Assembly (NCBI GenBank): GCA_964578835.1
Contig: CAZOEL010000121.1
Location: forward strand, 1-13,054
Origin: CAZOEL01 sp964578835
GTDB taxonomy: Bacteria > Desulfobacterota > Syntrophobacteria > Syntrophobacterales > Syntrophobacteraceae
DNA length: 13,054 nucleotides
Direction: 5' to 3'
Shown here: one piece after another, positions 1-7,110 of the stretch
How the letters are laid out: every line of letters starts with the position of its first letter
How positions within the stretch are numbered: position 1 is the first letter of the stretch
The notes under the pieces: model-generated
What the model was told of the DNA's origin: nothing
Seen by the model: the letters and a program-made list of their open reading frames with translations, nothing else
Database searches by the model: none
Made by a program: the position numbers and the translations under genes

Positions 1-2
1 GA

Positions 3-23
3 CCCTCTCCCTGAGGGAGAGGG
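3..23. repeat. 21-bp hairpin repeat, copy 1
   Basis: Perfect 9-bp arms, CCCTCTCCC and GGGAGAGGG, are separated by TGA. An identical 21-bp copy lies at 1258-1278, so the two copies bracket the repeat region and panB. Short palindromes of this kind are common dispersed intergenic repeats in bacteria. No T-tract follows, so I do not call it an intrinsic terminator. Confidence 0.75.
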
Positions 24-60
24 GGCCCGCATCAACCGGAAAATACGATGTTGACAACCC

Positions 61-197
61 ACTAGTACTGCACGGCAGAAGTTTCGTCGCAGTTCTGGTG
101 GGCGGTGCCCACCCTACACCCGCCCACTTCGGGGTTGATCGTAGGGTGGGCACCGCCCACCAGAACTGTGCTCGGATTTCCGCCAAGCAGTACTAGT
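61..197. repeat. 137-bp palindromic element with terminal inverted repeats (MITE-like)
   Basis: The outer 10 bp are perfect inverted repeats: ACTAGTACTG at 61-70 and its complement at 188-197. Inside them, 91-117 and 141-167 form a perfect 27-bp inverted repeat around a 23-nt spacer. The stretches joining outer and inner arms (71-90 and 168-187) are equal in length and imperfectly complementary, so 61-117 and 141-197 together form one long imperfect palindrome. The core, built on GTAGGGTGGGC and GCCCACC, resembles a dispersed intergenic repeat that I recall from several bacterial phyla, but I could not check this. There is no coding capacity of note. It may be a non-autonomous mobile element or a REP-like repeat. 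Confidence 0.75.
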
Positions 198-293
198 ACA
201 GCTACGCGGAAGTCCCGCGCCAGTTCCGAAGTGCGGGCCGAAGGGTGCGATCCATCCCAAACCGGCACGGCAAATCAGCCGAACAGTACTAGT
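188..293. repeat. segment bounded by a further copy of the element terminus
   Basis: CAGTACTAGT, the right terminus of the 61-197 element, occurs again in the same orientation at 284-293. The 106-bp stretch is therefore bounded by 10-bp direct repeats. Because GTACTAGTAC at 190-199 is itself a palindrome, the segment also starts and ends with short inverted repeats (ACTAGTAC at 192-199 and GTACTAGT at 286-293). It could be the remnant of a second, nested element or a tandem duplication scar. Nothing coding is seen. Positions 294-361, up to the panB ribosome-binding site, hold no promoter I would defend. Confidence 0.5.
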
Positions 294-374
294 TTGTAAT
301 TTCGAGACGATCTTTTCACTCGAAGCTATCAGCACATACCTTCAAATCGGCTCTTCAGGCCAAGGAGGATCTAT

Positions 375-1205
375 ATGACAAAGCGGGTTACCGTTCCCGA
401 CATCGTTGCAGCCAAGGGAGAGAGGAAAATATCCGAGCTTACCGCCTACGATTACCCCAGCGCTCTTTTTGTGGACGAGAGCGGCATCGACATTGTTCTG
501 GTGGGTGATTCTCTCGCCATGGTGATGCTTGGCCATGAAGACACTCTCTCTGTCGGCATGGAGGAAATGATCCACCACACGAAGGCGGTGTCGCGAGCGG
601 TAAAGCGAGGACTGGTGATTGCCGACATGCCTTTTCTATCGTACCAGGCGAGTGTCGAGCAAGCCGTGCTCAATGCGGGCCTTTTTTTGAAGGACGGCCG
701 GGCGCAGGCGGTGAAGCTGGAGGGAGGCGTGAGGGTTGCGCCTCAGGTGAGGGCTATCGTCGATGCCGGAATTCCCGTTCAGGGGCATATCGGGCTGACG
801 CCGCAGAGCTCGGCGCAGTTCGGAGGATTCAAGGTTCAGGGAAAAACCGCGGAAACGGCCAAGCCGCTCTTGGACGACGCCCTCGCCCTGGTTGAAGCCG
901 GCTGCTTCAGTATTGTTCTGGAAGCCATTCCAGCCGCCATAGCAGCCCGCATCACCGAATCCATTCCTATTCCCACGATAGGCATAGGCGCCGGGCCCGC
1001 CTGCGACGGCCAGGTTCTGGTGATCCATGATGTCCTGGGCCTCTACGACCGCTTTCTGCCGCGCTTCGTCAAAAGGTACGCCCAACTCGGCGACACCATT
1101 CGCCAGGCGCTCGTTCGCTACCGTGAAGAAGTTGAAAACGGTGAATTCCCCGGCCCGGAGCATTCGTTCGCAATGGCCGAGGACGAACTGAAGAAACTGG
1201 AATAA
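375..1205 (+). CDS. panB: 3-methyl-2-oxobutanoate hydroxymethyltransferase (ketopantoate hydroxymethyltransferase)
   Basis: PanB transfers a hydroxymethyl group from 5,10-methylene-tetrahydrofolate to 2-oxoisovalerate, giving ketopantoate, the first committed step of cytoplasmic pantothenate and CoA synthesis. The 276-aa protein is close to the usual length of about 265. Family motifs appear in order: VGDSLAMV (43-50), DMPFLSY (84-90), KLEGG (114-118), GHIGLTPQS (137-145) and FGGFKVQGK (149-157). The likely metal and substrate residues are D45, D84, K114 and the general base E183 (in VLEAIP). The ATG is preceded by AAGGAGG (362-368) at a spacing of 6, so this start is secure. No panC or panD adjoins it; upstream is repeat DNA and downstream is convergent shc. 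It stands alone here, flanked by two identical 21-bp hairpin repeats. Confidence 0.96.
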   Translation: MTKRVTVPDIVAAKGERKISELTAYDYPSALFVDESGIDIVLVGDSLAMVMLGHEDTLSVGMEEMIHHTKAVSRAVKRGLVIADMPFLSYQASVEQAVLNAGLFLKDGRAQAVKLEGGVRVAPQVRAIVDAGIPVQGHIGLTPQSSAQFGGFKVQGKTAETAKPLLDDALALVEAGCFSIVLEAIPAAIAARITESIPIPTIGIGAGPACDGQVLVIHDVLGLYDRFLPRFVKRYAQLGDTIRQALVRYREEVENGEFPGPEHSFAMAEDELKKLE

Positions 1206-1209
1206 CTTC

Positions 1210-1300
1210 TTATCCCTACAACGCGACTTTCTAGCGGAATTAGGATTTACGGCGGCGCCCTCTCCCTGAGGGAGAGGGAGAAGTCGCAATGTAGGGTTAT
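1210..1300. repeat. nested palindrome between panB and shc, containing 21-bp hairpin copy 2
   Basis: Positions 1258-1278 are identical to 3-23 (arms CCCTCTCCC and GGGAGAGGG, loop TGA). An outer imperfect inverted repeat surrounds it: 1210-1229 pairs with 1281-1300 at 16 of 20 positions. The whole stretch could fold into a cruciform or an RNA hairpin on either strand. Lying between convergent genes, it may block read-through both ways, but no T-tract follows the stem, so a classical intrinsic terminator is not shown. Confidence 0.65.
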
Positions 1301-1338
1301 CCGGCATCCGGAACCAAGCATCCGGCCATTTCGCCCTT

Positions 1339-3414
1339 CTATTCTTTCGATTTATGCAGATATTGCCCCAAAGCCATGAGGGGGAAGCAGTTTCTGTAGT
1401 TGTGATATCGAATATAGAAATGGCTCGGAAAGCCGGTTCCCGTGAAGTATTCCTCCTCCCAGGTCCCATCGGGCTGCTGGGTTCTCAGTAGATATTCGAC
1501 GCCTCGGCGCACTTCGGGACTGCGGGCCTCTCCTCCCGCCATGAGGCCCATGAGAGCCCAGGCGGTCTGAGACGCGGTGCTGGGGCCTTTTCCCCTGAGC
1601 TCGGGAATTCTGTAGGATTCGCAGGTTTCCCCCCAGCCTCCGTCAGGGTTCTGACGTTCCTTCAGCCACTTCAAAGCGGCTTGGATATAGGGGGATTTCG
1701 GATCTTCGCCCATGGCGGCAAGGCCGCGCAAAACCGACCAGGTCCCATAGATGTAATTGACTCCCCAGCGCCCCCACCAGCAGCCGTCCGGCTCCTGCAG
1801 ATCGCGCAGAAACTTTACGCCTCGCTGTGCGCTGCGATGGCTTCGGTCGCAGCCCAAGACTCCCATGGCTTCGAGAACCCTGGCGCTAACGTCCGCGGTC
1901 GGATAGTCCACCATCGCTTCGTGGTCCGCAAAAGGAATCCGGTTGAGGATCGTCATGGTGTTGTCTTTATCGAAAGCCGCCCATCCACCTTCCGTGCACT
2001 CCATGCTCAGGCACCAGTCGAGCCCTCTCGAATTGACGCAGTCGATGCCCTCGCAGCCGCATGCTTTCAAGCGATGCAAAGCCATCAGCACCACTGCCGA
2101 ATCGTCTACGTCAGGATACCGGGTGTTGACGAACTCGAAGGCCCATCCGCCCGGAAGGCAGCAGTTCTTTTCCTGCCAGTCTCCTCCGGTGGTTATCTGG
2201 TTTTTCATAAGCCACTCGGCGGATTTGCGGAGCGCGGGATGACTGGGAGGAACCCCGGCGTCGAGAAGCGCGAGGGCCGTAAGAGCTGTATCCCAGACGG
2301 GCGAAATACAGGACTGCAGGCGCAGCCCCCGCTCGTCTTCGATGCAAAAATCCTCGAGCGCCTTGAGCCCTTTGGCCATTACCTGATGATCGAGAGGGTA
2401 TCCGAGATAATAGAGCGCAAGAACGGAGTAGACCATAGCGGGCTGAATGCCGCCCCAATCTCCGGATTCCTCCTGATGATTCACCACCCAGTCCTCCGCC
2501 GCTTGAACGGCGCGGTTGCGAAGACTGGGCAGCGGGCGCTGTTCGAACCACTTCACCATCCTGTCGATGAGGTAGAACAGCTTATGCGTATGCGAGGGGA
2601 AGCGCTTCTCCGAGACGGCTCCGGGCAGATACAGCTCGGTAACGGTCTTGGAGTCGGGAAGCTTCAGTCTCGGGCGGATCGTCAGCACGATGGAGAGCGG
2701 GACGACGGTGCCTCTCGCCCAACTGGAGAACTCATAAATGCTGAAATAAAAACTGGAAGGGAGCAGCACCAGCTCAACCGGCATGGAAGGAATTTTATTC
2801 CAATCGTATTGGGAGAAAAGGGCAAGCCAAATTTTTGTGAATACCCTCGCAGCCTCTATGCCGCCTTTCTTGAGGATATATTCCCTGGCCTTCCGAAGCG
2901 GCTCCGAATCAGGATCTTCCCCAACGAGCTTAAGAGCGAAATATGCTTCGATGGTCGTGCTCAGATCTCCTCCGTCGCCGTAATAGAGCCCCCATGATCC
3001 GTCATCTCGCTGGGAGTTGAGGAGATATTTGACCATCTTTTTTTGTCTGTCCGGCTCCAGATGGCCCAGTATATGGAGGAGCATGATGTATTCGCTGGTT
3101 ATGGAGGTGTTCGATTCAAGCTCCGACCACCAGTAGCCCTCTTCATATTGGGTCTTGAAATAGTGAAAGCATGTGCTCCGGACAGCCGCTTCGAGCTGCC
3201 GCATTCTCTGCTCATGAATGCTTATGGGCCGGAGCTGCTCTTCTTCCGGGACAGTCTTCCCCTCTTCCAGGACAAAGTCCTCTATCGAGCGAGCTGGAGC
3301 CCCTTGGTAAGCTCTCCTGCCAAGATCGAAGCAGTACGTTGTGGAATCCTCCCCCTCGAACGCTCCTTCAGCCGAATCAGGAAAAAAATCTTGTTTACCG
3401 ATGAACGAAGCCAT
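1339..3414 (-). CDS. shc: squalene-hopene cyclase
   Basis: This membrane-associated class II triterpene cyclase folds squalene into hopene or diplopterol, the core step of hopanoid synthesis. The 691-aa length is slightly long for the family and there is a low-complexity N-terminal extension of about 60 residues. The protonating DxDD motif is DVDD (435-438), inside the typical GGWAFEFVNTRYPDVDD context. Several QW repeats are visible: QYEEGYW (89-95), QRDDGSWG (135-142), QEESGDWG (314-321), QEPDGCWWG (540-548), QNPDGGWGE (588-596) and QQPDGTW (646-652). SPVWDTALT (371-379) is also typical. All key motifs are intact. The leftward acyl-CoA synthetase gene ends 152 bp upstream; that AT-rich gap (3415-3566) contains an imperfect dyad at 3510-3527 and no strong promoter. 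The start has only a weak Shine-Dalgarno sequence, so the exact N-terminus is less certain. No other hopanoid gene is visible in this window. Confidence 0.95.
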   Translation of the reverse strand: MASFIGKQDFFPDSAEGAFEGEDSTTYCFDLGRRAYQGAPARSIEDFVLEEGKTVPEEEQLRPISIHEQRMRQLEAAVRSTCFHYFKTQYEEGYWWSELESNTSITSEYIMLLHILGHLEPDRQKKMVKYLLNSQRDDGSWGLYYGDGGDLSTTIEAYFALKLVGEDPDSEPLRKAREYILKKGGIEAARVFTKIWLALFSQYDWNKIPSMPVELVLLPSSFYFSIYEFSSWARGTVVPLSIVLTIRPRLKLPDSKTVTELYLPGAVSEKRFPSHTHKLFYLIDRMVKWFEQRPLPSLRNRAVQAAEDWVVNHQEESGDWGGIQPAMVYSVLALYYLGYPLDHQVMAKGLKALEDFCIEDERGLRLQSCISPVWDTALTALALLDAGVPPSHPALRKSAEWLMKNQITTGGDWQEKNCCLPGGWAFEFVNTRYPDVDDSAVVLMALHRLKACGCEGIDCVNSRGLDWCLSMECTEGGWAAFDKDNTMTILNRIPFADHEAMVDYPTADVSARVLEAMGVLGCDRSHRSAQRGVKFLRDLQEPDGCWWGRWGVNYIYGTWSVLRGLAAMGEDPKSPYIQAALKWLKERQNPDGGWGETCESYRIPELRGKGPSTASQTAWALMGLMAGGEARSPEVRRGVEYLLRTQQPDGTWEEEYFTGTGFPSHFYIRYHNYRNCFPLMALGQYLHKSKE

Positions 3415-3566
3415 TCTTCACCCTTGCAAGGTTAGGAGCCTTTTTCACAATCGTCTGGATGGCTCTGGTGCGGTTTGTTGCAGAAAAAACGAGTCTATCT
3501 CTATATCAACTTGAAAATTTTCTCAAGCAAACTGAACAAGTATCGTCAATTCTCAACTGCCCGCAT

Positions 3567-5684
3567 TTAGCCGGGCAGCTCATACTCTCGAGCCGGAACC
3601 AAACGGCAATCGACGCACCAGCAGCCTTCGGGGCCGGCGATTACGGGGTTGAGATCCAGCTCGTTTATCCGTGGGTAATCAAGGGCCATTTGAGAAAGAG
3701 CGAGCAAGGCATCGAGGAGGACGTCCATGTCGATTCCTTTCTGGCCGCGAGCTCCTTTCAAAATCGGATAAATGCGAAGAGCCTCGAGCATCTTCAGCGC
3801 CTCCGGCCTGGTAAGCGGAGCAATGCCTCGAGCTACATCCTTGAAGACTTCGGCGTATATTCCGCCCATGCCGACGATGATGGCGGGGCCCAGCTGCGGG
3901 TCTCTTTTTATCCCGAGAAGCAGCTCGAAGCCGCGCATTTGCTTTTGGACCAGAACGCCTTCGAGAATTCCTTCCGGGGTTCGATTTTCGAACAAGCGGG
4001 TCAACCGCGCAAAGGATTGCTGAAGCTCGTCTCGGGATTTGATATCGAGCAGGGCTCCGCCCATATCGGACTTATGCAGCCACTGAGGGGAGACGATCTT
4101 CAAAACGACCGGATAGCCGATCTCGTCGGCAATGGCTGCGGCTTCCTCCAAATTTTGGGCAAGACGCCCCGGAGCCAGGGGAATTCCGTACGAGTCGAGC
4201 AGGGCGAAGGCGGATGGGCCGAGAAGAACGCCCTTCGGGGGCAAAAGATCCGGACAAGGCTTGCCTGCTGCGGTTTGAGCAAAGCGGGGCGCCTCGCCCG
4301 CCCTCTCCCGCTGAAGCTTTTGATAGCGCCATAGAGCCGCGAAGCCGATGACTGCCGCTTCCAGGGTTTCAAAATAGGCCACATCCGGCTCGTCTTTGAT
4401 TCGCTCCGCCTGATTGGCCTGATTGCCGCCATAAGGCCACAGGGCGACGGGCTTGCGCTCCGTGTTGATGCGGTTGATCTCCCTGACCGACTCGAGTAGA
4501 TCCAAATCATCGTGCAGCAGAGAAGGAAAAGAGGGAGTCATACCCAAAACCGCATCCACTTTTTCGCTTTTCAACAGCCCGCAGATGGTCCTTTTGAATA
4601 AATCGGCAAACGAGCCCGTAACCATCCCGAGCGGCCACACATCGGCCGGGTTGTGCAGCTTGTGCCATGCGATATGCGGGTTTTCAAGCTCATGGCGGAT
4701 TTCCTCGGGAAAAGGAGCTATCTCGAGGCCGTATTCCTCGCAGGCATCCGCGGTCATGATGCCCGCGGCTCCGGAGCCCGTTACGACGCCAAGCCGCGGT
4801 CCCTTCATGGCCTGAGGGGAATAGTGCAGGAATGCGTTGCACACCGATTTGAGCTCCATCGTGTCTTTCACGCGAATGAGGCCGGCTTTGGCGAAAGCGG
4901 CGTCAAAAATGGCGTCTTCCCCGGCAAGAGAGCCCGAATGCGAGAGCGCGGCTTTGGCGCCGGCCGCGCTTCTTCCTATCTTCAGCACTATGATGGGCTT
5001 TCGGCGCGCCACCCGCTCCGCGACTTCCAGAAAGCGTCTTCCACGCTTCAAGCCCTCCATGTGGAGCACGATGATCTTTGTTTCCGGATCGTTTTCCAGA
5101 TATTCCAGGACATCGACATAATCCACATCGCACATGTTTCCAAGATCGATAGCCTTGCTTGCATGGAGCGTGAAGACATCGTAGGCGACTTGAAAAACTC
5201 CCGACTGGGCGACTATGGCCAGAGGAGCAAGCCTGGAGTCTCGCACCGTATCCACAAAAGAGGTGGTAAAATTGGCAAAGCAGTTGTAGACGCCAATCGT
5301 ATTGGGGCCGACGACTCTTGCGCCGCGCTCTCGAGCCGTCTCTGCGAGCTGTTTCTGAAGCTCACGTCCCTGCTCATCGGCGTCGGCAAAGCCCTGGCTG
5401 ATCACTATGGCTCGCTTGGCGCCCCTTTCGACGCATTCTTCAAAGGCGGGGAGGATCCTGTCTCGGCCAACGGACATAATCGCCAAATCGGGAGCTTCGG
5501 GCAAATCGGAGATTCTTGAATATGTTTTGTGGCCAAGGATTTCAGGAGCTTCGGGGTGGACCACGTAAATGCGTCCCTTGTAGCCGTAGCGCAGCATTAT
5601 TTCCAGGTTATTGTAGGCGCCAGTTCCGCTCTTTCGAGACACGCCGATAAGAACCACGGAGCGGGGATTAAAAAAATAGCGCAT
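3567..5684 (-). CDS. acetate/acyl-CoA synthetase (NDP-forming), fused alpha-beta chain
   Basis: The family interconverts acyl-CoA + NDP + Pi with acid + CoA + NTP through a phosphohistidine, in the cytoplasm. In anaerobes it often makes ATP from acetyl-CoA. The order is a CoA-binding Rossmann domain (about 1-130, FNPRSVVLIGVS), a ligase-CoA region (about 150-460) with the likely phosphorylated His249 in ALSHSGSLAG, and an ATP-grasp domain (about 490-705) with GYPVVLKI (523-530), a glycine-rich stretch near 605-618 and DLNPV (677-681). At 705 aa it matches fused alpha-beta enzymes and carries no acetyltransferase domain, unlike PatZ-type proteins. An ATG at 5747 would add 21 residues, but the ATG at 5684 has AAGGAGG 5 nt upstream and begins directly with the conserved domain, so I chose it. 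The acyl substrate cannot be read from the sequence. It is divergent from mutY. Confidence 0.9.
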   Translation of the reverse strand: MRYFFNPRSVVLIGVSRKSGTGAYNNLEIMLRYGYKGRIYVVHPEAPEILGHKTYSRISDLPEAPDLAIMSVGRDRILPAFEECVERGAKRAIVISQGFADADEQGRELQKQLAETARERGARVVGPNTIGVYNCFANFTTSFVDTVRDSRLAPLAIVAQSGVFQVAYDVFTLHASKAIDLGNMCDVDYVDVLEYLENDPETKIIVLHMEGLKRGRRFLEVAERVARRKPIIVLKIGRSAAGAKAALSHSGSLAGEDAIFDAAFAKAGLIRVKDTMELKSVCNAFLHYSPQAMKGPRLGVVTGSGAAGIMTADACEEYGLEIAPFPEEIRHELENPHIAWHKLHNPADVWPLGMVTGSFADLFKRTICGLLKSEKVDAVLGMTPSFPSLLHDDLDLLESVREINRINTERKPVALWPYGGNQANQAERIKDEPDVAYFETLEAAVIGFAALWRYQKLQRERAGEAPRFAQTAAGKPCPDLLPPKGVLLGPSAFALLDSYGIPLAPGRLAQNLEEAAAIADEIGYPVVLKIVSPQWLHKSDMGGALLDIKSRDELQQSFARLTRLFENRTPEGILEGVLVQKQMRGFELLLGIKRDPQLGPAIIVGMGGIYAEVFKDVARGIAPLTRPEALKMLEALRIYPILKGARGQKGIDMDVLLDALLALSQMALDYPRINELDLNPVIAGPEGCWCVDCRLVPAREYELPG

Positions 5685-5689
5685 CAAAT

Positions 5690-5696
5690 CCTCCTT
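5690..5696 (-). promoter_or_regulatory. ribosome-binding site deciding the acyl-CoA synthetase start
   Basis: The minus strand reads AAGGAGG, 5 nt before the ATG at 5684. This favours 5684 over the upstream in-frame ATG at 5747, which lacks such a site. The surrounding divergent gap (5685-5873) must hold the promoters of the synthetase and mutY, but I see no pair of hexamers there that I would defend. Confidence 0.85.
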
Positions 5697-5873
5697 TTTC
5701 CATATATGATAGAATGGCCTTTGAAGAGCTTTCCCGGCAAAGGTCACAAAGCAGCGGCCGAGTTTATTAGAAAAATGGCTCTCGAATCAACCGTATTTGT
5801 CTAATTTCCATTTTCATCATCGATCTTTTCCCCTTCGCGCCTCATCGGCGGGAAGGATGAATGCCCACAGGAC

Positions 5874-6941
5874 ATGAACGAACAAGAGCATAGCGAAATT
5901 CAAAATAAGCTTGTTGAATGGTTCGAAGCGAACAAGAGAGATCTCCCATGGCGGAAGGCGTACAGCCCGTATGAAATATGGATATCGGAGATCATGCTGC
6001 AACAGACCCAGATAAAAACCGTGCTGCCATACTTCGAACGATGGATGGCGAAGTTTCCCGATATCGCTTCCGTTGCGGCGTCGGAAGAAGAGGTGCTCAA
6101 AAGCTGGGAAGGCCTGGGGTATTACAGCCGGGCAAAAAACATGCACAAGACCGCGCAGATTCTTGTGCAAGCGCACGGAGGCGAGATTCCGCGGGACTTT
6201 TCCTCCGTGCTGAGTCTTCCCGGCATAGGGAGATACACGGCCGGCGCCATCATGAGCTTCGCCTTCAATGAGGCGCACCCGATCGTCGAGGCAAACATAG
6301 AGAGGGTGATTGCGCGCGTCTTCAACCTGGCGGCGCCCGTGAAGACAAGGGAAGCTCAGGATTTCATCTGGAAGAAAGCCGAAGAGCTGCTCCCTCGAGA
6401 CGATGCAAGACGCTTCAATCAAGCGCTGATGGAGCTTGGAGCCATTGTCTGCATGCCCAAAAACCCGCTCTGTCCCCAATGTCCCATCAACTCCTGCTGC
6501 AAAAGCTTCGAGCTGGGGCTCGTGGATCAACGTCCCGTTCTTCTCAAACGCAAGTCGACAACGCCCATCGAAGTGGCCATAGGCGTACTGGTGAGGAAAG
6601 GGAAGATCTTCATTCAAAAACGGCCTGCCTCGGGGCTTATGCCTAATCTATGGGAGTTTCCGGGCGGGAAAGTCAATGCAGGGGAAAATCCGGAAGAGGC
6701 TCTCGTGCGCGAATTCAGAGAAGAGCTTGGAGCAGCAGTAAAAAACCTGGAAAAAATAACGGTTATCCGGCATAGCTATACTTCGTTTCGGGTTACTCTC
6801 CATGCTTACTACTGTGAGCCCGAGGATGAGAAGATGGAGCCGATTCTTCGAGCAGCCGTCGATTCGCGATGGGTGGAGCGCGATGAGCTGAACCGCTACG
6901 CCTTTCCGGCCGCAAATCGGAAGCTCATCGATCTGCTCTGA
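5874..6941 (+). CDS. mutY: A/G-specific adenine glycosylase with complete Nudix domain
   Basis: MutY removes adenine mispaired with 8-oxoguanine in base-excision repair. The 355-aa protein has the glycosylase domain (about 8-210) with SEIMLQQTQ (38-46, catalytic E39), LGYYSRAKN (81-89), the HhH-GPD motif LPGIGRYTAGAI (115-126) and a [4Fe-4S] ligand set C193-x6-C200-x2-C203-x5-C209. The catalytic Asp normally in PI(L/V)DGNV is replaced: the sequence is PIVEANIERV (136-145), with Glu139. The C-terminal domain (about 233-350) carries a full Nudix box, G265-x5-E271-x7-REFREELGA (279-287), which classical E. coli-type MutY C-domains have lost. It may thus also hydrolyse a nucleotide such as 8-oxo-dGTP (inference). 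No good Shine-Dalgarno lies close to the ATG; a short out-of-frame ORF at 5861-5893 overlaps the start. No downstream gene is tightly linked. Confidence 0.92.
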   Translation: MNEQEHSEIQNKLVEWFEANKRDLPWRKAYSPYEIWISEIMLQQTQIKTVLPYFERWMAKFPDIASVAASEEEVLKSWEGLGYYSRAKNMHKTAQILVQAHGGEIPRDFSSVLSLPGIGRYTAGAIMSFAFNEAHPIVEANIERVIARVFNLAAPVKTREAQDFIWKKAEELLPRDDARRFNQALMELGAIVCMPKNPLCPQCPINSCCKSFELGLVDQRPVLLKRKSTTPIEVAIGVLVRKGKIFIQKRPASGLMPNLWEFPGGKVNAGENPEEALVREFREELGAAVKNLEKITVIRHSYTSFRVTLHAYYCEPEDEKMEPILRAAVDSRWVERDELNRYAFPAANRKLIDLL

Positions 6942-7110
6942 TATGCTTCGGGATTGGGTCCGGCGCCTTGTCTGTCATAGGAAGGGTAATTAATATTTTT
7001 GCGTTGTCGTTGAGATATTTTTCGATATTCCAATCCTCTGCTTTTTAGATCTTTTATCTTGCCAAAACTTTTATCTACCCCTTTTTATCGGGTCGGGAGA
7101 AGAATGGATC

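Noticed and set aside
105..299. short open frames in the 5' repeat region
   Set aside because: They are products of GC-rich palindromes; the same sequence opens frames on both strands.
636..1469. 277-codon minus-strand frame across the panB/shc junction
   Set aside because: It is antisense to panB, runs through the palindromic repeat and overlaps the 3' end of shc in another frame.
1681..2997. 438-codon open frame on the + strand
   Set aside because: It lies wholly antisense to shc, has no recognisable motif or ribosome-binding site, and the shc frame carries all the family signatures.
4653..5519. 288-codon + strand frame
   Set aside because: It is antisense to the acyl-CoA synthetase, with no motifs.
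5685..5747. N-terminal extension of the acyl-CoA synthetase from an ATG at 5747
   Set aside because: The strong AAGGAGG site precedes the ATG at 5684, and the conserved domain starts there; the extra 21 residues look like translated leader.
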